A stretch of 39,160 bases of DNA from Vallitalea sp. (GTDB lineage: Bacteria > Bacillota > Clostridia > Lachnospirales > Vallitaleaceae). The notes under the pieces are model-generated. The model was not told where the DNA came from. It searched no databases and saw only the letters and a list, made by a program, of their open reading frames with translations. The stretch lies in the NCBI RefSeq assembly GCF_025211055.1, contig NZ_JAOARO010000079.1:1-39160 (forward strand), read 5' to 3'. The translations under genes were made by a program, and so were the position numbers. Positions 7,114-15,287 of this stretch are shown here, one piece after another. The stretch's first letter is position 1; each line of letters starts with the position of its first letter.

Positions 7114-8469
7114 ATGAATAATAATACTAAAGAGAATAAAATGGGTACTATGAAAGTATCCAAGCTTATGATTACCATGTCATTACCAGCAATATTATCT
7201 ATGTTAGTCCAAGGATTATATAATATAGTAGATAGTATATTTGTTTCAAGAGTAAGTGATGATGCATTAACAGCTGTATCACTAGCATTTCCTATACAAT
7301 TAATAATAATTGCTTGCTTTGTGGGACTTGGAATAGGAATTAATTCACTTATTTCAAGGAAATTAGGGGAACAAGATCATGAAGCAGCATCTAATGCGGC
7401 TGAACATGGTATACTTCTATGTATAGTTTTATATATAATTATTTTATTAATCGGTATTTTATTTGTCAATAGCTTCTTCACATTATTTACAGATAGTCAA
7501 AATATTATTAGCTTAGGAACTGAATATATAAAGATAATAATGATATTCTCATTTGGTAGATTACTGGCTCAAGCAGGAACAAGTATCCTACAAGGCAGCG
7601 GTAACATGATTCATCCAATGATATCACAGTTATGTGGGGCTGTATTCAATATTATTTTAGACCCAATCCTTATATTCGGATATTTTGGATTTCCAGCATT
7701 AGGAGTTAAGGGTGCAGCCATTGCTACTATATCATCTCAAATATTATCTATGGTTTATATATTGATTGTACTGTTTACAAAACAAAACAGTGTAAAATTG
7801 AATTTAAGAACTTTCAAATATGACAGTAAGATTTTAAAAGGGATAATGCAGGTTGGGTTGCCAGCTACAATAATGCAGGCCATAGGCTCTGTTATGGTTA
7901 CTGGTTTGAATTTAATTCTCGCAGGATTTGGAGAGGCTTCGGTTACTGTTCTAGGAGTTTACTATAAACTCCAATCACTTATATTTTTGCCTGTTTTTGG
8001 ATTATCTCAAGGAGTCATGCCTATAATTGGATATAATTATGGAGCTAAGAATAGAAAGCGATTAATAAAAGCCCTAAAGCTTGGTATTATCGCTGCAGTT
8101 GTATATATGACACTGGGATTCTTGGTATTCCAGATAATGCCCGCACAGTTATTAGAGCTATTTGATAGTTCAGATGAAATGATGAAAATTGGAGTTCCAG
8201 CATTTAGGATTATTAGCTATGTATTTCCTCTAGCAGCAGTTTCCATAATGTGTGGTACTGCGTTTCAGGGAATGGGAAAAGCATATATTAGCATGATTGT
8301 TTCAATCCTAAGACAATTAGTAGTATTATTACCTGGAGCGTTCATTTTGGGTAAATTATTTGGTTTAGATGGAGTATGGATTTCATTTGTTTTAGCAGAG
8401 ATTGTTGGTATTGTTGTTGTATTAGTATCAATTAAAAAAATATATAAAGAGCAATTATTAAAGTGGTGA
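7114..8469 (+). CDS. MATE-family multidrug efflux transporter
   Basis: A 451-residue polytopic membrane protein, normal length for MATE antiporters with 12 membrane segments. The opening (KLMITMSLPAILSMLVQGLYNIVDSIFVS) is the typical first helix and loop with the N-D pair used for cation coupling. The second half repeats the pattern at about residue 240 (GIMQVGLPATIMQAIGSVM), as expected for the internal twofold repeat. It probably exports cationic drugs or a metabolite in exchange for Na+ or H+; the substrate cannot be read from sequence. It has its own promoter (7039-7067) and an AAAGGA site, and no regulator beside it. Confidence 0.9.
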   Translation: MNNNTKENKMGTMKVSKLMITMSLPAILSMLVQGLYNIVDSIFVSRVSDDALTAVSLAFPIQLIIIACFVGLGIGINSLISRKLGEQDHEAASNAAEHGILLCIVLYIIILLIGILFVNSFFTLFTDSQNIISLGTEYIKIIMIFSFGRLLAQAGTSILQGSGNMIHPMISQLCGAVFNIILDPILIFGYFGFPALGVKGAAIATISSQILSMVYILIVLFTKQNSVKLNLRTFKYDSKILKGIMQVGLPATIMQAIGSVMVTGLNLILAGFGEASVTVLGVYYKLQSLIFLPVFGLSQGVMPIIGYNYGAKNRKRLIKALKLGIIAAVVYMTLGFLVFQIMPAQLLELFDSSDEMMKIGVPAFRIISYVFPLAAVSIMCGTAFQGMGKAYISMIVSILRQLVVLLPGAFILGKLFGLDGVWISFVLAEIVGIVVVLVSIKKIYKEQLLKW

Positions 8470-8482
8470 TATGTAAGGTGAT

Positions 8483-9052
8483 TTAATCTATACTATTAAG
8501 GTGGGAAGATACATATTTTTCTTTGATTTTCTTAAAATCTTCCCAAGCATCTCTTTTTTTGGATGAGTCACGTAATAGAGCAGAAGGATGATAGGTTGCT
8601 ATTAGATTATATCCTTTTCTGTTAACCCATTTTCCATGTTCCCTTGTAATTCTAAAATTTTTGTCTATAATACATTGAGCGGATACTCGTCCAAGGCATA
8701 CAATTATTTTCGGCTGAATCAGTTTCACTTGATTTCTTAAATATGGTAAGCAGGCGTTTTTTTCATTTTCTAGGGGATTTCTATTTCTAGGTGGTCTACA
8801 TTTTACAATATTGGCTATGTATATTTCTTCTCTAGTTATATCTACGGCTTTTAAGATTTTATCAAATAGCTGACCTGATTTTCCTACAAATGGAGTGCCG
8901 GTCAAATCCTCTTGCTCACCGGGACCTTCCCCGATAAACATTAAGTCTGCATTGATATCTCCTTTGCCAAATACCATTTGATGTCTTGTTTTATATAGAT
9001 TGCATCTTGTGCAATTATTACATAATTTTTCAAGTTTATTCCATTCTAACAT
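8483..9052 (-). CDS. Family 4 uracil-DNA glycosylase (4Fe-4S)
   Basis: A 189-residue enzyme that removes uracil from DNA made by cytosine deamination. Four cysteines match the iron-sulfur ligands of the family: C14 and C17 (CNNCTRC), C85 (VKCRPP) and C101. Motif A is GEGPGEQEDLTGTPF (41-55) and motif B is HPSALLR (155-161). Start ATG is preceded by GAGGCG. It is monocistronic and convergent with the MATE gene, whose 3' end is 13 bases away. No SOS box is visible upstream. Confidence 0.93.
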   Translation of the reverse strand: MLEWNKLEKLCNNCTRCNLYKTRHQMVFGKGDINADLMFIGEGPGEQEDLTGTPFVGKSGQLFDKILKAVDITREEIYIANIVKCRPPRNRNPLENEKNACLPYLRNQVKLIQPKIIVCLGRVSAQCIIDKNFRITREHGKWVNRKGYNLIATYHPSALLRDSSKKRDAWEDFKKIKEKYVSSHLNSID

Positions 9053-9084
9053 TTTTTCGCCTCACAATATTCTTGATAACATAT

Positions 9085-9113
9085 ATTATATCAGACATTT
9101 ATAAGATTGAAAA
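9085..9113 (-). promoter_or_regulatory. Extended -10 promoter of the uracil-DNA glycosylase gene
   Basis: On the minus strand: TTTTCA (9108-9113), a 17-base spacer ending TGA, and TATAAT (9085-9090). The TG one base before the -10 compensates for the weak -35. Confidence 0.65.
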
Positions 9114-9169
9114 TAATTACTTATGTTATTAGTGCGGGGTAGTGTCTAAGGTTTAAACAGAAAAAAATA

Positions 9170-9198
9170 TTGTAATTATATTGGAATTAGACTATACT
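9170..9198 (+). promoter_or_regulatory. Promoter of the GntR-type regulator gene
   Basis: TTGTAA (9170-9175), 17-base spacer, TATACT (9193-9198). The start of transcription would be near 9205, leaving about 75 bases of leader that contain two inverted repeats. Confidence 0.65.
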
Positions 9199-9205
9199 AT
9201 CAGAT

Positions 9206-9255
9206 ATACAAATTAGTAACCTATATGATTTGTATTGATAAACATTATTATGTTT
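9206..9255. promoter_or_regulatory. Putative operators in the leader of the GntR-type gene
   Basis: Two inverted repeats follow the promoter. ATACAAAT (9206-9213) pairs with ATTTGTAT (9228-9235). AAACAT-TATT-ATGTTT is at 9240-9255. The second, taken as 17 bases from 9239, matches the palindrome inside the aldolase promoter (10126-10142) at 14 of 17 positions. This points to autoregulation by the same protein that controls the catabolic operon. Confidence 0.6.
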
Positions 9256-9280
9256 GTATTACTAAAGTGGTGGTGAGTAT

Positions 9281-9997
9281 ATGGCGAAAGTCCCAGCATA
9301 TATGAATGTATATGCATTATTGAAGAAGAAAATCAATAATGGTGCATATGAAGTAGGTGAATTTTTACCTGCTGAAAAAGAACTTGAGAAAGAGTATGAT
9401 GTAAGTAGAACAACAATTAGAAGGGCTATAGAATTATTAGCAAGAGAAGGATTCGTATTAGTACAGCAAGGCCGTGGAACAGAAGTGCTTGATGTGAATT
9501 TTAATCAATATCTCAATGGAGTAACATCTATCTCTGAAACTTTGAGAAAACAAGGATGCTTAGTGCGACCGAGAAACGTATGTATTGATGTTGTTGTACC
9601 TAGTTCACGAGTAGCAAAAGCTCTTGGGGTAAAAAATACAGAAGAAGTTATTCGTATTCAGAGAATACAGCTTGCTGATGATATACCCATTGCAATAATG
9701 GAAAATTACATAAGCAAACATTTGGTTCCAAATATTGAAAAAGAAAGTTCTAGAATAATATCTTTATATAAATTTTTGGAAAGTGAGTATGGGATAGTTC
9801 TAGAATCAGCAGTTGATAAAATATTTGCTAAAAATGCTAATTTTATGGAGTCAGAAATACTTCAAATTCCATATGAAAGAGCATTGATATGTATGAAGAG
9901 AACAACCTATTGTAAAAATAAACCTATAACTTATGATTACTTAAAAATTAGAGCAGATAAATATCAATTAGAAGTTAATACAACTGGAAGATTATAA
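9281..9997 (+). CDS. GntR-family (HutC subfamily) transcriptional regulator
   Basis: 238 residues: an N-terminal winged helix-turn-helix (about 5-70, with EYDVSRTTIRRAIELLAREGFVL... typical of GntR) and a C-terminal UTRA effector domain (about 90-232, with VIRIQRIQLADDIPIAIME). UTRA domains bind small metabolites, often phosphosugars, and release DNA on binding. The gene heads the sugar/polyol locus and is read in the same direction, with its own promoter and a terminator at 10003-10050. It is therefore the likely local repressor, with the shared AAACAT-N4-ATGTT palindrome as the candidate site. Start supported by GGTGGTGAG before the ATG. Confidence 0.9.
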   Translation: MAKVPAYMNVYALLKKKINNGAYEVGEFLPAEKELEKEYDVSRTTIRRAIELLAREGFVLVQQGRGTEVLDVNFNQYLNGVTSISETLRKQGCLVRPRNVCIDVVVPSSRVAKALGVKNTEEVIRIQRIQLADDIPIAIMENYISKHLVPNIEKESSRIISLYKFLESEYGIVLESAVDKIFAKNANFMESEILQIPYERALICMKRTTYCKNKPITYDYLKIRADKYQLEVNTTGRL

Positions 9998-10002
9998 TAC
10001 TT

Positions 10003-10055
10003 AGAATAATTGGTATCTGATACATTATATATTAGATACCAATTATTCTTTTATT
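10003..10055 (+). terminator. Intrinsic terminator after the GntR-type gene
   Basis: A 16-bp stem, AGAATAATTGGTATCT (10003-10018) with its complement at 10034-10049, 15-base loop, followed by TTTATTTT. Confidence 0.8.
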
Positions 10056-10086
10056 TTGTGCAAAATACACATAAAATCAAGTGGTA

Positions 10087-10103
10087 AAATACATTATGTA
10101 TTT
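10087..10103. promoter_or_regulatory. Palindrome upstream of the aldolase promoter
   Basis: AAATACAT-T-ATGTATTT is a perfect inverted repeat with 8-bp arms ending 14 bases before the -35 box. It shares an ACAT...ATGT core with the proposed GntR sites, so it may be an auxiliary site for the same regulator or an activator site. Confidence 0.45.
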
Positions 10104-10117
10104 ATTATTAACTGATA

Positions 10118-10146
10118 TTGACTGGTAAACATAATGATGTTATTAT
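10118..10146 (+). promoter_or_regulatory. Promoter of the catabolic operon with an embedded operator
   Basis: TTGACT (10118-10123), 17-base spacer, TATTAT (10141-10146). The spacer is almost filled by the palindrome AACAT-AATG-ATGTT (10128-10141). A protein bound there would block RNA polymerase, which suits a substrate-released GntR repressor. Confidence 0.75.
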
Positions 10147-10195
10147 ATATAATATAAGAAATAGAAAACGTAATATACATGGAGGCGAATATATA

Positions 10196-10927
10196 ATGAC
10201 AAAATTAGGTGTTAAAGAAATACCAAGACTTATTGATATAAGTGCTGTTAGAACGGATGTTACATTAGACGAAGTAAATGAAATAGTAGCAATTGCTAAG
10301 AAGTACAATTTTATCTGTACATTTGTAATGCCTTGTTTCACAGATATTTTAATAAAACAGCTTAAAAATGATGATAATATATTAGTAGGCGGAGTAGTTG
10401 GTTTTCCTTCAGGAGCAGATTTAACTAAGACAAAAGTAGATACTACAATAAGTATGATACAAGCTGGTTGTGATGAAATAGATATGGTTATTAACGTGGG
10501 GGCCTTAAAATCTGAAAAATACGATTTAGTATACAATGATATCAAAGCTGTAGTAGATGTAGTGGGGGATATTCCAGTAAAGGCTATAATTGAAATTGCA
10601 TATTTAACTGATGACGAGATAAAAATAGCAAGTAAGCTTGCAGTAAAAGCAGGCGTTACATATGTAAAAACTGGAACAGGATGGGCTTCAAAACCTTCTA
10701 CAGTAAATACTGTAAAGATTATTAAAGAAGTGGTTAAAGATGATGCGTTAATTAAAGTAGCTGGAGGTGTAAGAAGTTTAGCTACTCTTGAAGAAATGTA
10801 TGAAGCAGGAGCTAGAAGATTTGGAATTAGTATGACATCAGCATTAAAAATATTAAAAGAAGCTTATGACAGAGAAGATATGGCATTTGAAGAGGAGTTT
10901 AATTTAGAATCTGTTAGTAATTATTAA
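10196..10927 (+). CDS. deoC: Deoxyribose-phosphate aldolase (DeoC)-like class I aldolase
   Basis: 243 residues from the ATG at 10196, chosen because GGAGG lies ten bases upstream and the promoter ends at 10146. The fold-defining residues of the family are present: Schiff-base lysine K158 in YVKTGTGW, the second lysine K187 in IKVAGGVR, and D96 in EIDMVINVGA. Several normally conserved spots differ from usual DeoC proteins: IDISAVRTDVT in place of the IDHTLL-type motif, PSGADLTKTKV, and KTGTGW in place of KTSTG. With an FGGY kinase and a sugar importer as partners, it probably cleaves a phosphorylated sugar that need not be 2-deoxyribose 5-phosphate. First gene of the operon. Confidence 0.85.
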   Translation: MTKLGVKEIPRLIDISAVRTDVTLDEVNEIVAIAKKYNFICTFVMPCFTDILIKQLKNDDNILVGGVVGFPSGADLTKTKVDTTISMIQAGCDEIDMVINVGALKSEKYDLVYNDIKAVVDVVGDIPVKAIIEIAYLTDDEIKIASKLAVKAGVTYVKTGTGWASKPSTVNTVKIIKEVVKDDALIKVAGGVRSLATLEEMYEAGARRFGISMTSALKILKEAYDREDMAFEEEFNLESVSNY

Positions 10928-10948
10928 ATCAATGATAGGAGGAAAGTT

Positions 10949-12478
10949 ATGACCTATATAATTGCATATGATTTAGGAACAGGTGGAACAAAAGCCTCTC
11001 TATATAAGATTGACGGAAAATTATTAAAAAGCAGTTTTATATCCTGCAAAACATACTATCAAGGAGAGTATATTAAAGAACAAAAACCAAAAGAATGGTG
11101 GAATAGTGTGGTAACTTCTACAAAAAAATTGATTTCTAACATAGATATTAATGTAGAAGATATTAAAGGGATTGCTGTTTCAGGACATAGTCTAGGAGCA
11201 GTACCAATCAGTTATGATGGTAAACTGCTAAGTGAATTAGTGCCTATTTGGTCAGATAATAGAGCGACTACTCAAGCAGAGAAATTTTTTAATGAAATCT
11301 CTGAAGAAGATTGGTATGAAAAAACTGGGAATGGATTTCCAAGAGCTTTATACTCTGTATTTAAAATTATGTGGTTCAAGGAACATCATCCTAAGCTTTT
11401 TGAAGAAACTGATAAGTTTATTGGTACAAAAGATTATATTAATTATAAGTTGACAGGGATTTTAGCAACTGACTATTCATATGCATCTGGTAGCGGGGTA
11501 TTTGACATCAATAATTGGAAATATAACAAAGAATTCATTAGTGAATCTGGTATACCAGAAAATAAGTTTCCCCATATTTTTGAATCAACATATATATTAG
11601 GAACTTTGAATGAAGATGCAGCACAACAGTTAGGATTGCCAAAAACAATTAAAGTTGCCTGTGGTGGGGTTGATAATTCTTGTATGGCACTTGGAGCAGG
11701 TTGTATTGACGAAGGTATGTCTTATACTTCATTAGGTACATCTGCATGGGTAGCTGTTACTTCTCATAAACCTGTAATTGATATAAATAAAAGACCGTAT
11801 GTATTTGCACATTGTATAAAAGGAATGTATGCTTCAGCCACAGCTATTTTTTCAGCAGGAAATTCTTATAGATGGGTAAGAGATAATATTTGTAAAGATA
11901 TTTTACAAGATGAAAAGGAAGGTCTAGGAGATAGTTATATTAGAATGAATGAACTAGCAAAAGAATCGCCTGTAGGGAGTAATAAGTTAATATTCAATCC
12001 TAGTTTAGCAGGAGGATCATCAATAGATGAATCTCAAAATATAAGAGGTGCTTTTATTGGATTAACATTAGGTCATACACAAAAAGACCTTATAAGAGCT
12101 ACATTAGAAGGTATAACAATGGGGTTACAAAATGCACTAGAAGTATTACAAGAATACGTAGATTTGGAAAATGATATGTTAATTGTTGGAGGTGGAAGCA
12201 AAAGTTCATTTTGGAGACAATTATTTGCAGATATCTATGATAAAAACATTAATTATACTAAGAATGGACAACAAACAGGTTCATTAGGAGCTGCGGCAAT
12301 AGCATTCGTAGGTTGTGGTTTATGGGAGGATTTTACTTTATTAAAAGATATTAATAACGATATTAGTGTTATTAGACCTAACATACAGAATGTAAAAAAA
12401 TATAAAAAAATCAACAAAGTTTATAAACAGGTATCAAAGATGCAAAGTGATATTGGAGATGTATTAGTAAATTTATAA
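10949..12478 (+). CDS. FGGY-family carbohydrate kinase (xylulokinase-like)
   Basis: 509 residues, full length for the family. Domain I opens with the phosphate-binding DLGTGGTKASLY (residues 8-19). VSGHSLGAVP and IWSDNRATTQA match substrate-side motifs. Domain II has GGVDNSCMALGAG and the adenine-binding GGGSKSSFWRQLFADI (about 415). FGGY kinases phosphorylate a terminal or C1 hydroxyl of sugars, ketoses or polyols; the exact substrate cannot be read here. It follows the aldolase by 21 bases with a strong AGGAGGAA site, so the two enzymes are co-translated and likely act in sequence: phosphorylate, then cleave. Confidence 0.88.
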   Translation: MTYIIAYDLGTGGTKASLYKIDGKLLKSSFISCKTYYQGEYIKEQKPKEWWNSVVTSTKKLISNIDINVEDIKGIAVSGHSLGAVPISYDGKLLSELVPIWSDNRATTQAEKFFNEISEEDWYEKTGNGFPRALYSVFKIMWFKEHHPKLFEETDKFIGTKDYINYKLTGILATDYSYASGSGVFDINNWKYNKEFISESGIPENKFPHIFESTYILGTLNEDAAQQLGLPKTIKVACGGVDNSCMALGAGCIDEGMSYTSLGTSAWVAVTSHKPVIDINKRPYVFAHCIKGMYASATAIFSAGNSYRWVRDNICKDILQDEKEGLGDSYIRMNELAKESPVGSNKLIFNPSLAGGSSIDESQNIRGAFIGLTLGHTQKDLIRATLEGITMGLQNALEVLQEYVDLENDMLIVGGGSKSSFWRQLFADIYDKNINYTKNGQQTGSLGAAAIAFVGCGLWEDFTLLKDINNDISVIRPNIQNVKKYKKINKVYKQVSKMQSDIGDVLVNL

Positions 12479-12515
12479 TTGAATTTTAAGCAGAGATTTT
12501 TTTCATATTGTATAT

Positions 12516-12540
12516 AAGCTAGGACACCTAGCTTTTATAA
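12516..12540 (+). terminator. Hairpin between kinase and binding-protein genes
   Basis: An 8-bp stem AAGCTAGG-ACA-CCTAGCTT (12516-12534) followed by TTATAA. It may be a partial terminator or an RNA-processing/stability element that sets different levels of enzyme and transporter mRNA. Confidence 0.6.
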
Positions 12541-12579
12541 ATATAAGTAAATCATTAAATATTATATTGGAGGGATTAC

Positions 12580-13671
12580 ATGAAAAAAATAATATCTTTA
12601 TTACTAGTTACTCTGTTAATGGTATTTTCTGTAGGATGTTCTGTCGATGAACCAGCATCTACCAAGGATAATGGTTCAAACACTAGTAACAATGAAACAA
12701 AAAAAGATACTTCTAAACAAACAGTAGGTAAAAAGAATCCAGAGGATATGGTTTTTGCAATTTCTCTAGGATGGATGGAGAATGAATCAGGACAACGTCA
12801 AAAATACGCATTTGAAACAGCTATTAAAGAGTTAGGTGGTACATATTCAATAGTTGATGCAAACTATGATCCTAAAAAACAATCAGAGCAAATAGAAGCT
12901 TTTATTGAAGCTAAGCCAGATGCATTATTTATTACGCCTTCTGATCCAGTTGGTATTAGTGAAGCAGTAAAACATGCTATTGATGCAGGTATTCCCGTAT
13001 TTTGTTCAGATGGATTTGTTCCTGGTGCAGCAGTAACAACAACAGTTGCATTTGATAACTTTGCTGGTGGAGCTTGGACTATGGAACAGATATGTCAAGC
13101 ACTAGATGGAAAAGGTAAAATTGCAATAATTGATCTACCTTCTAATGAAGGTTGGGATGCTCGTGGTCAAGGTGCTAATTGGACATTACAACAATATCCA
13201 GATATAGAAATTGTACAGCATTGGTCATGGGATTCTACAGGTGCTGTTACACCTCGTATGGCAATAGATAATATGCTTACAGCTTGTCCTAACGAAGGTG
13301 ATCTTGATGCAATATGGTGTGCATGGGATGGTGCTGTTTTTGAAGGTATACAAGCCGTAAAAGCTGCTGGACGTGAAGAAATATTATTCACAGGTTCTGA
13401 TGGCGGAGAACATTGTTTTGAAGTAATGACACAATCACCAAACTTTATTGCAACAGTTGGAGAATCAGTATATACAATGGCATATCAATGTGTATTCTAT
13501 GCTCATCAATATTTACGTGGAGAATCAGTTCCTCGTGTTGTTATGGCACCAGGTATTGGAATTACTCGTCAGATGATTTTAGATGTTAAAGTTCCAGATG
13601 GTTGGAATGGTATTGGAGATTATGATATTCCAGGTAATTTCAAGAAGATTGGTTGGGAACCAACTATCTAA
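12580..13671 (+). CDS. Sugar ABC transporter substrate-binding lipoprotein
   Basis: 363 residues: signal peptide MKKIISLLLVTLLMVFSVGC with lipobox Cys20, a Ser/Thr/Asn-rich tether to about residue 50, then a type I periplasmic-binding domain of the ribose/galactose-binding group (PBP1/Peripla_BP_4). Typical segments are AKPDALFITPSDPVGI, AGIPVFCSDG and DLDAIWCAWDGAVFEGIQAVKAAG. It sits outside the cell and captures the substrate for the ATPase and permeases downstream. It has a strong GGAGGG site and is bracketed by hairpins, the usual arrangement for making the binding protein in excess over the membrane parts. Confidence 0.92.
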   Translation: MKKIISLLLVTLLMVFSVGCSVDEPASTKDNGSNTSNNETKKDTSKQTVGKKNPEDMVFAISLGWMENESGQRQKYAFETAIKELGGTYSIVDANYDPKKQSEQIEAFIEAKPDALFITPSDPVGISEAVKHAIDAGIPVFCSDGFVPGAAVTTTVAFDNFAGGAWTMEQICQALDGKGKIAIIDLPSNEGWDARGQGANWTLQQYPDIEIVQHWSWDSTGAVTPRMAIDNMLTACPNEGDLDAIWCAWDGAVFEGIQAVKAAGREEILFTGSDGGEHCFEVMTQSPNFIATVGESVYTMAYQCVFYAHQYLRGESVPRVVMAPGIGITRQMILDVKVPDGWNGIGDYDIPGNFKKIGWEPTI

Positions 13672-13684
13672 TTTAATTTTACTT

Positions 13685-13724
13685 GAGAGGTAATATGGCA
13701 AATTAATATTGCCTCTCTTTTTTA
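13685..13724 (+). terminator. Strong hairpin with T-run after the binding-protein gene
   Basis: GAGAGGTAATAT (13685-13696) pairs with ATATTGCCTCTC (13706-13717; one G-U pair), followed by TTTTTT. It probably works as a partial terminator inside the operon, lowering expression of the ATPase and permeases relative to the binding protein. Confidence 0.85.
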
Positions 13725-13754
13725 ATAAAGCAAGATGTAGGAGGCGACGCAGAA

Positions 13755-15260
13755 ATGAGTGACTATCGTTTAGAAATGAAAGGTATTATAAAAGAATTTT
13801 TATCATTAAGAGCACTTGATAATGCACAGTTTAAACTACGAGCAGGTGAAGTCCATGCATTACTTGGAATAAATGGTGCAGGAAAATCCACATTAATAAA
13901 GGTTCTTTCAGGGGTATATAAAAGAGAGCAAGGAGAAATATTCATTGACGGAAAACCAGTTGAGATTAATCAACCAAATGATGCCATGAAAGCTGGAATA
14001 GCTACAGTTTATCAAGATCCACAAATGGTTACGTCATTTACTGGTTATGAAAATATATTTCTTGGTTCAGAAAGTGAAAAAAAAGGTGCTTTTGCACAAT
14101 TTAATAGAAAAAAAATGAAAAAAAAGGCAGAAGAATTATTAAAGGAATTTCCATTAGAGATTGATTTGAATAAGCCTATCTTCAAATTAAGTGCTGTTGA
14201 AAAAGAAATAATAGCAGTGTTAAGAGCTCTATCAAAACGTTCTAACATTCTTATATTAGATGAACCAACATCTATTTTAACAGAAAAGGAAAAACATACG
14301 CTTTTTGATTTAATTAAAATGTTAAAGAAAAAAGGTGTTTCAATTATATATATAACTCATCATTTGGATGAAGTCAGTGAAATATGTGATAGTATGACAA
14401 TATTTAGAAATGGACAAAACGTTGCTACTCTTCCAGTAAAACAAGGAGAAATAAATACAGAGCATATAGCAGAACTTATGTTAGGAAAGAAACTAGAAGC
14501 TATTTACCCTAATAAATCTAATACCCAAAATAGAGAGTGCATATTAAAAGTTGACAATCTATTCCTAGAAAACAAATTTAAAGATATAAGCTTTAATGCC
14601 AAAAAAGGAGAAGTACTTGGTATTTTTGGATTAGTGGGCTCAGGTATAGATGAATTATCAAAAGTTCTTTTTGGTGCAATGTCAAAAACTGGAGGTAAGA
14701 TGAACATTAATGGTAAAGAAGTTCAATTATCAAGTCCAAAATCAGCAATAGATAATGGCATTTTTCTAGTTCCTGGAGATCGTAGACATGAAGGACAAAT
14801 TGGTGAGCAAACTATCGCAACTAATTTAACATTATCAAAACTAGAAAAAATCACTAATAATATAAAACTTGTTAATAGAAAACAAGAAGCTATACAATCT
14901 AATGAGCTTGTAGAAAAATTACAAATTGCAACAACAGGAATTGATAAAAAAGTTAGACTATTATCTGGTGGTAACCAACAAAAAGTAGTCATTGGAAAAG
15001 GGCTATTTACAGATGCAAAAGTATATATTTTTTCTGAACCTACTATTGGTGTAGATGTTGGAGCAAAAGCAGGTATCTATAATACAATGCGAGAGCTATC
15101 AAAAGATTCTGCTGTAATAATTATATCGTCAGATTGTGAAGAAGTTTTGGGTATGGCAGATCGAGTAATGGTAATTCATCAAGGAAAAGTTACTTTGGAG
15201 TGTGAAGCAGAAAAAACAAATCTTAATAATATGCTTGTGCATGCTATCTCTGCCAATTAA
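13755..15260 (+). CDS. Sugar ABC transporter ATPase, two fused nucleotide-binding domains (RbsA/MglA type)
   Basis: 501 residues. The first domain has a canonical Walker A (GINGAGKST, 38-46), the Q-loop in TVYQDPQMV, a degenerate signature LSAVEKE and Walker B ILILDEPTS. The second has the usual degenerate P-loop GLVGSGIDEL, a canonical signature LSGGNQQ, and an altered Walker B, VYIFSEPTIGVDVG, where Ser replaces the usual Asp. Both domains face the two permeases, so only one composite site is expected to hydrolyse ATP well. AGGAGGCG lies ten bases before the ATG. Reading continues into the permease genes without gaps. Confidence 0.92.
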   Translation: MSDYRLEMKGIIKEFLSLRALDNAQFKLRAGEVHALLGINGAGKSTLIKVLSGVYKREQGEIFIDGKPVEINQPNDAMKAGIATVYQDPQMVTSFTGYENIFLGSESEKKGAFAQFNRKKMKKKAEELLKEFPLEIDLNKPIFKLSAVEKEIIAVLRALSKRSNILILDEPTSILTEKEKHTLFDLIKMLKKKGVSIIYITHHLDEVSEICDSMTIFRNGQNVATLPVKQGEINTEHIAELMLGKKLEAIYPNKSNTQNRECILKVDNLFLENKFKDISFNAKKGEVLGIFGLVGSGIDELSKVLFGAMSKTGGKMNINGKEVQLSSPKSAIDNGIFLVPGDRRHEGQIGEQTIATNLTLSKLEKITNNIKLVNRKQEAIQSNELVEKLQIATTGIDKKVRLLSGGNQQKVVIGKGLFTDAKVYIFSEPTIGVDVGAKAGIYNTMRELSKDSAVIIISSDCEEVLGMADRVMVIHQGKVTLECEAEKTNLNNMLVHAISAN

Positions 15261-15287
15261 ATGCATGACAAAATTGGAGGTTATATT

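Noticed and set aside
10118..10195. TTG start at 10118 for the aldolase, adding 26 residues
   Set aside because: That codon is part of the -35 promoter box, and the ATG at 10196 has its own GGAGG.
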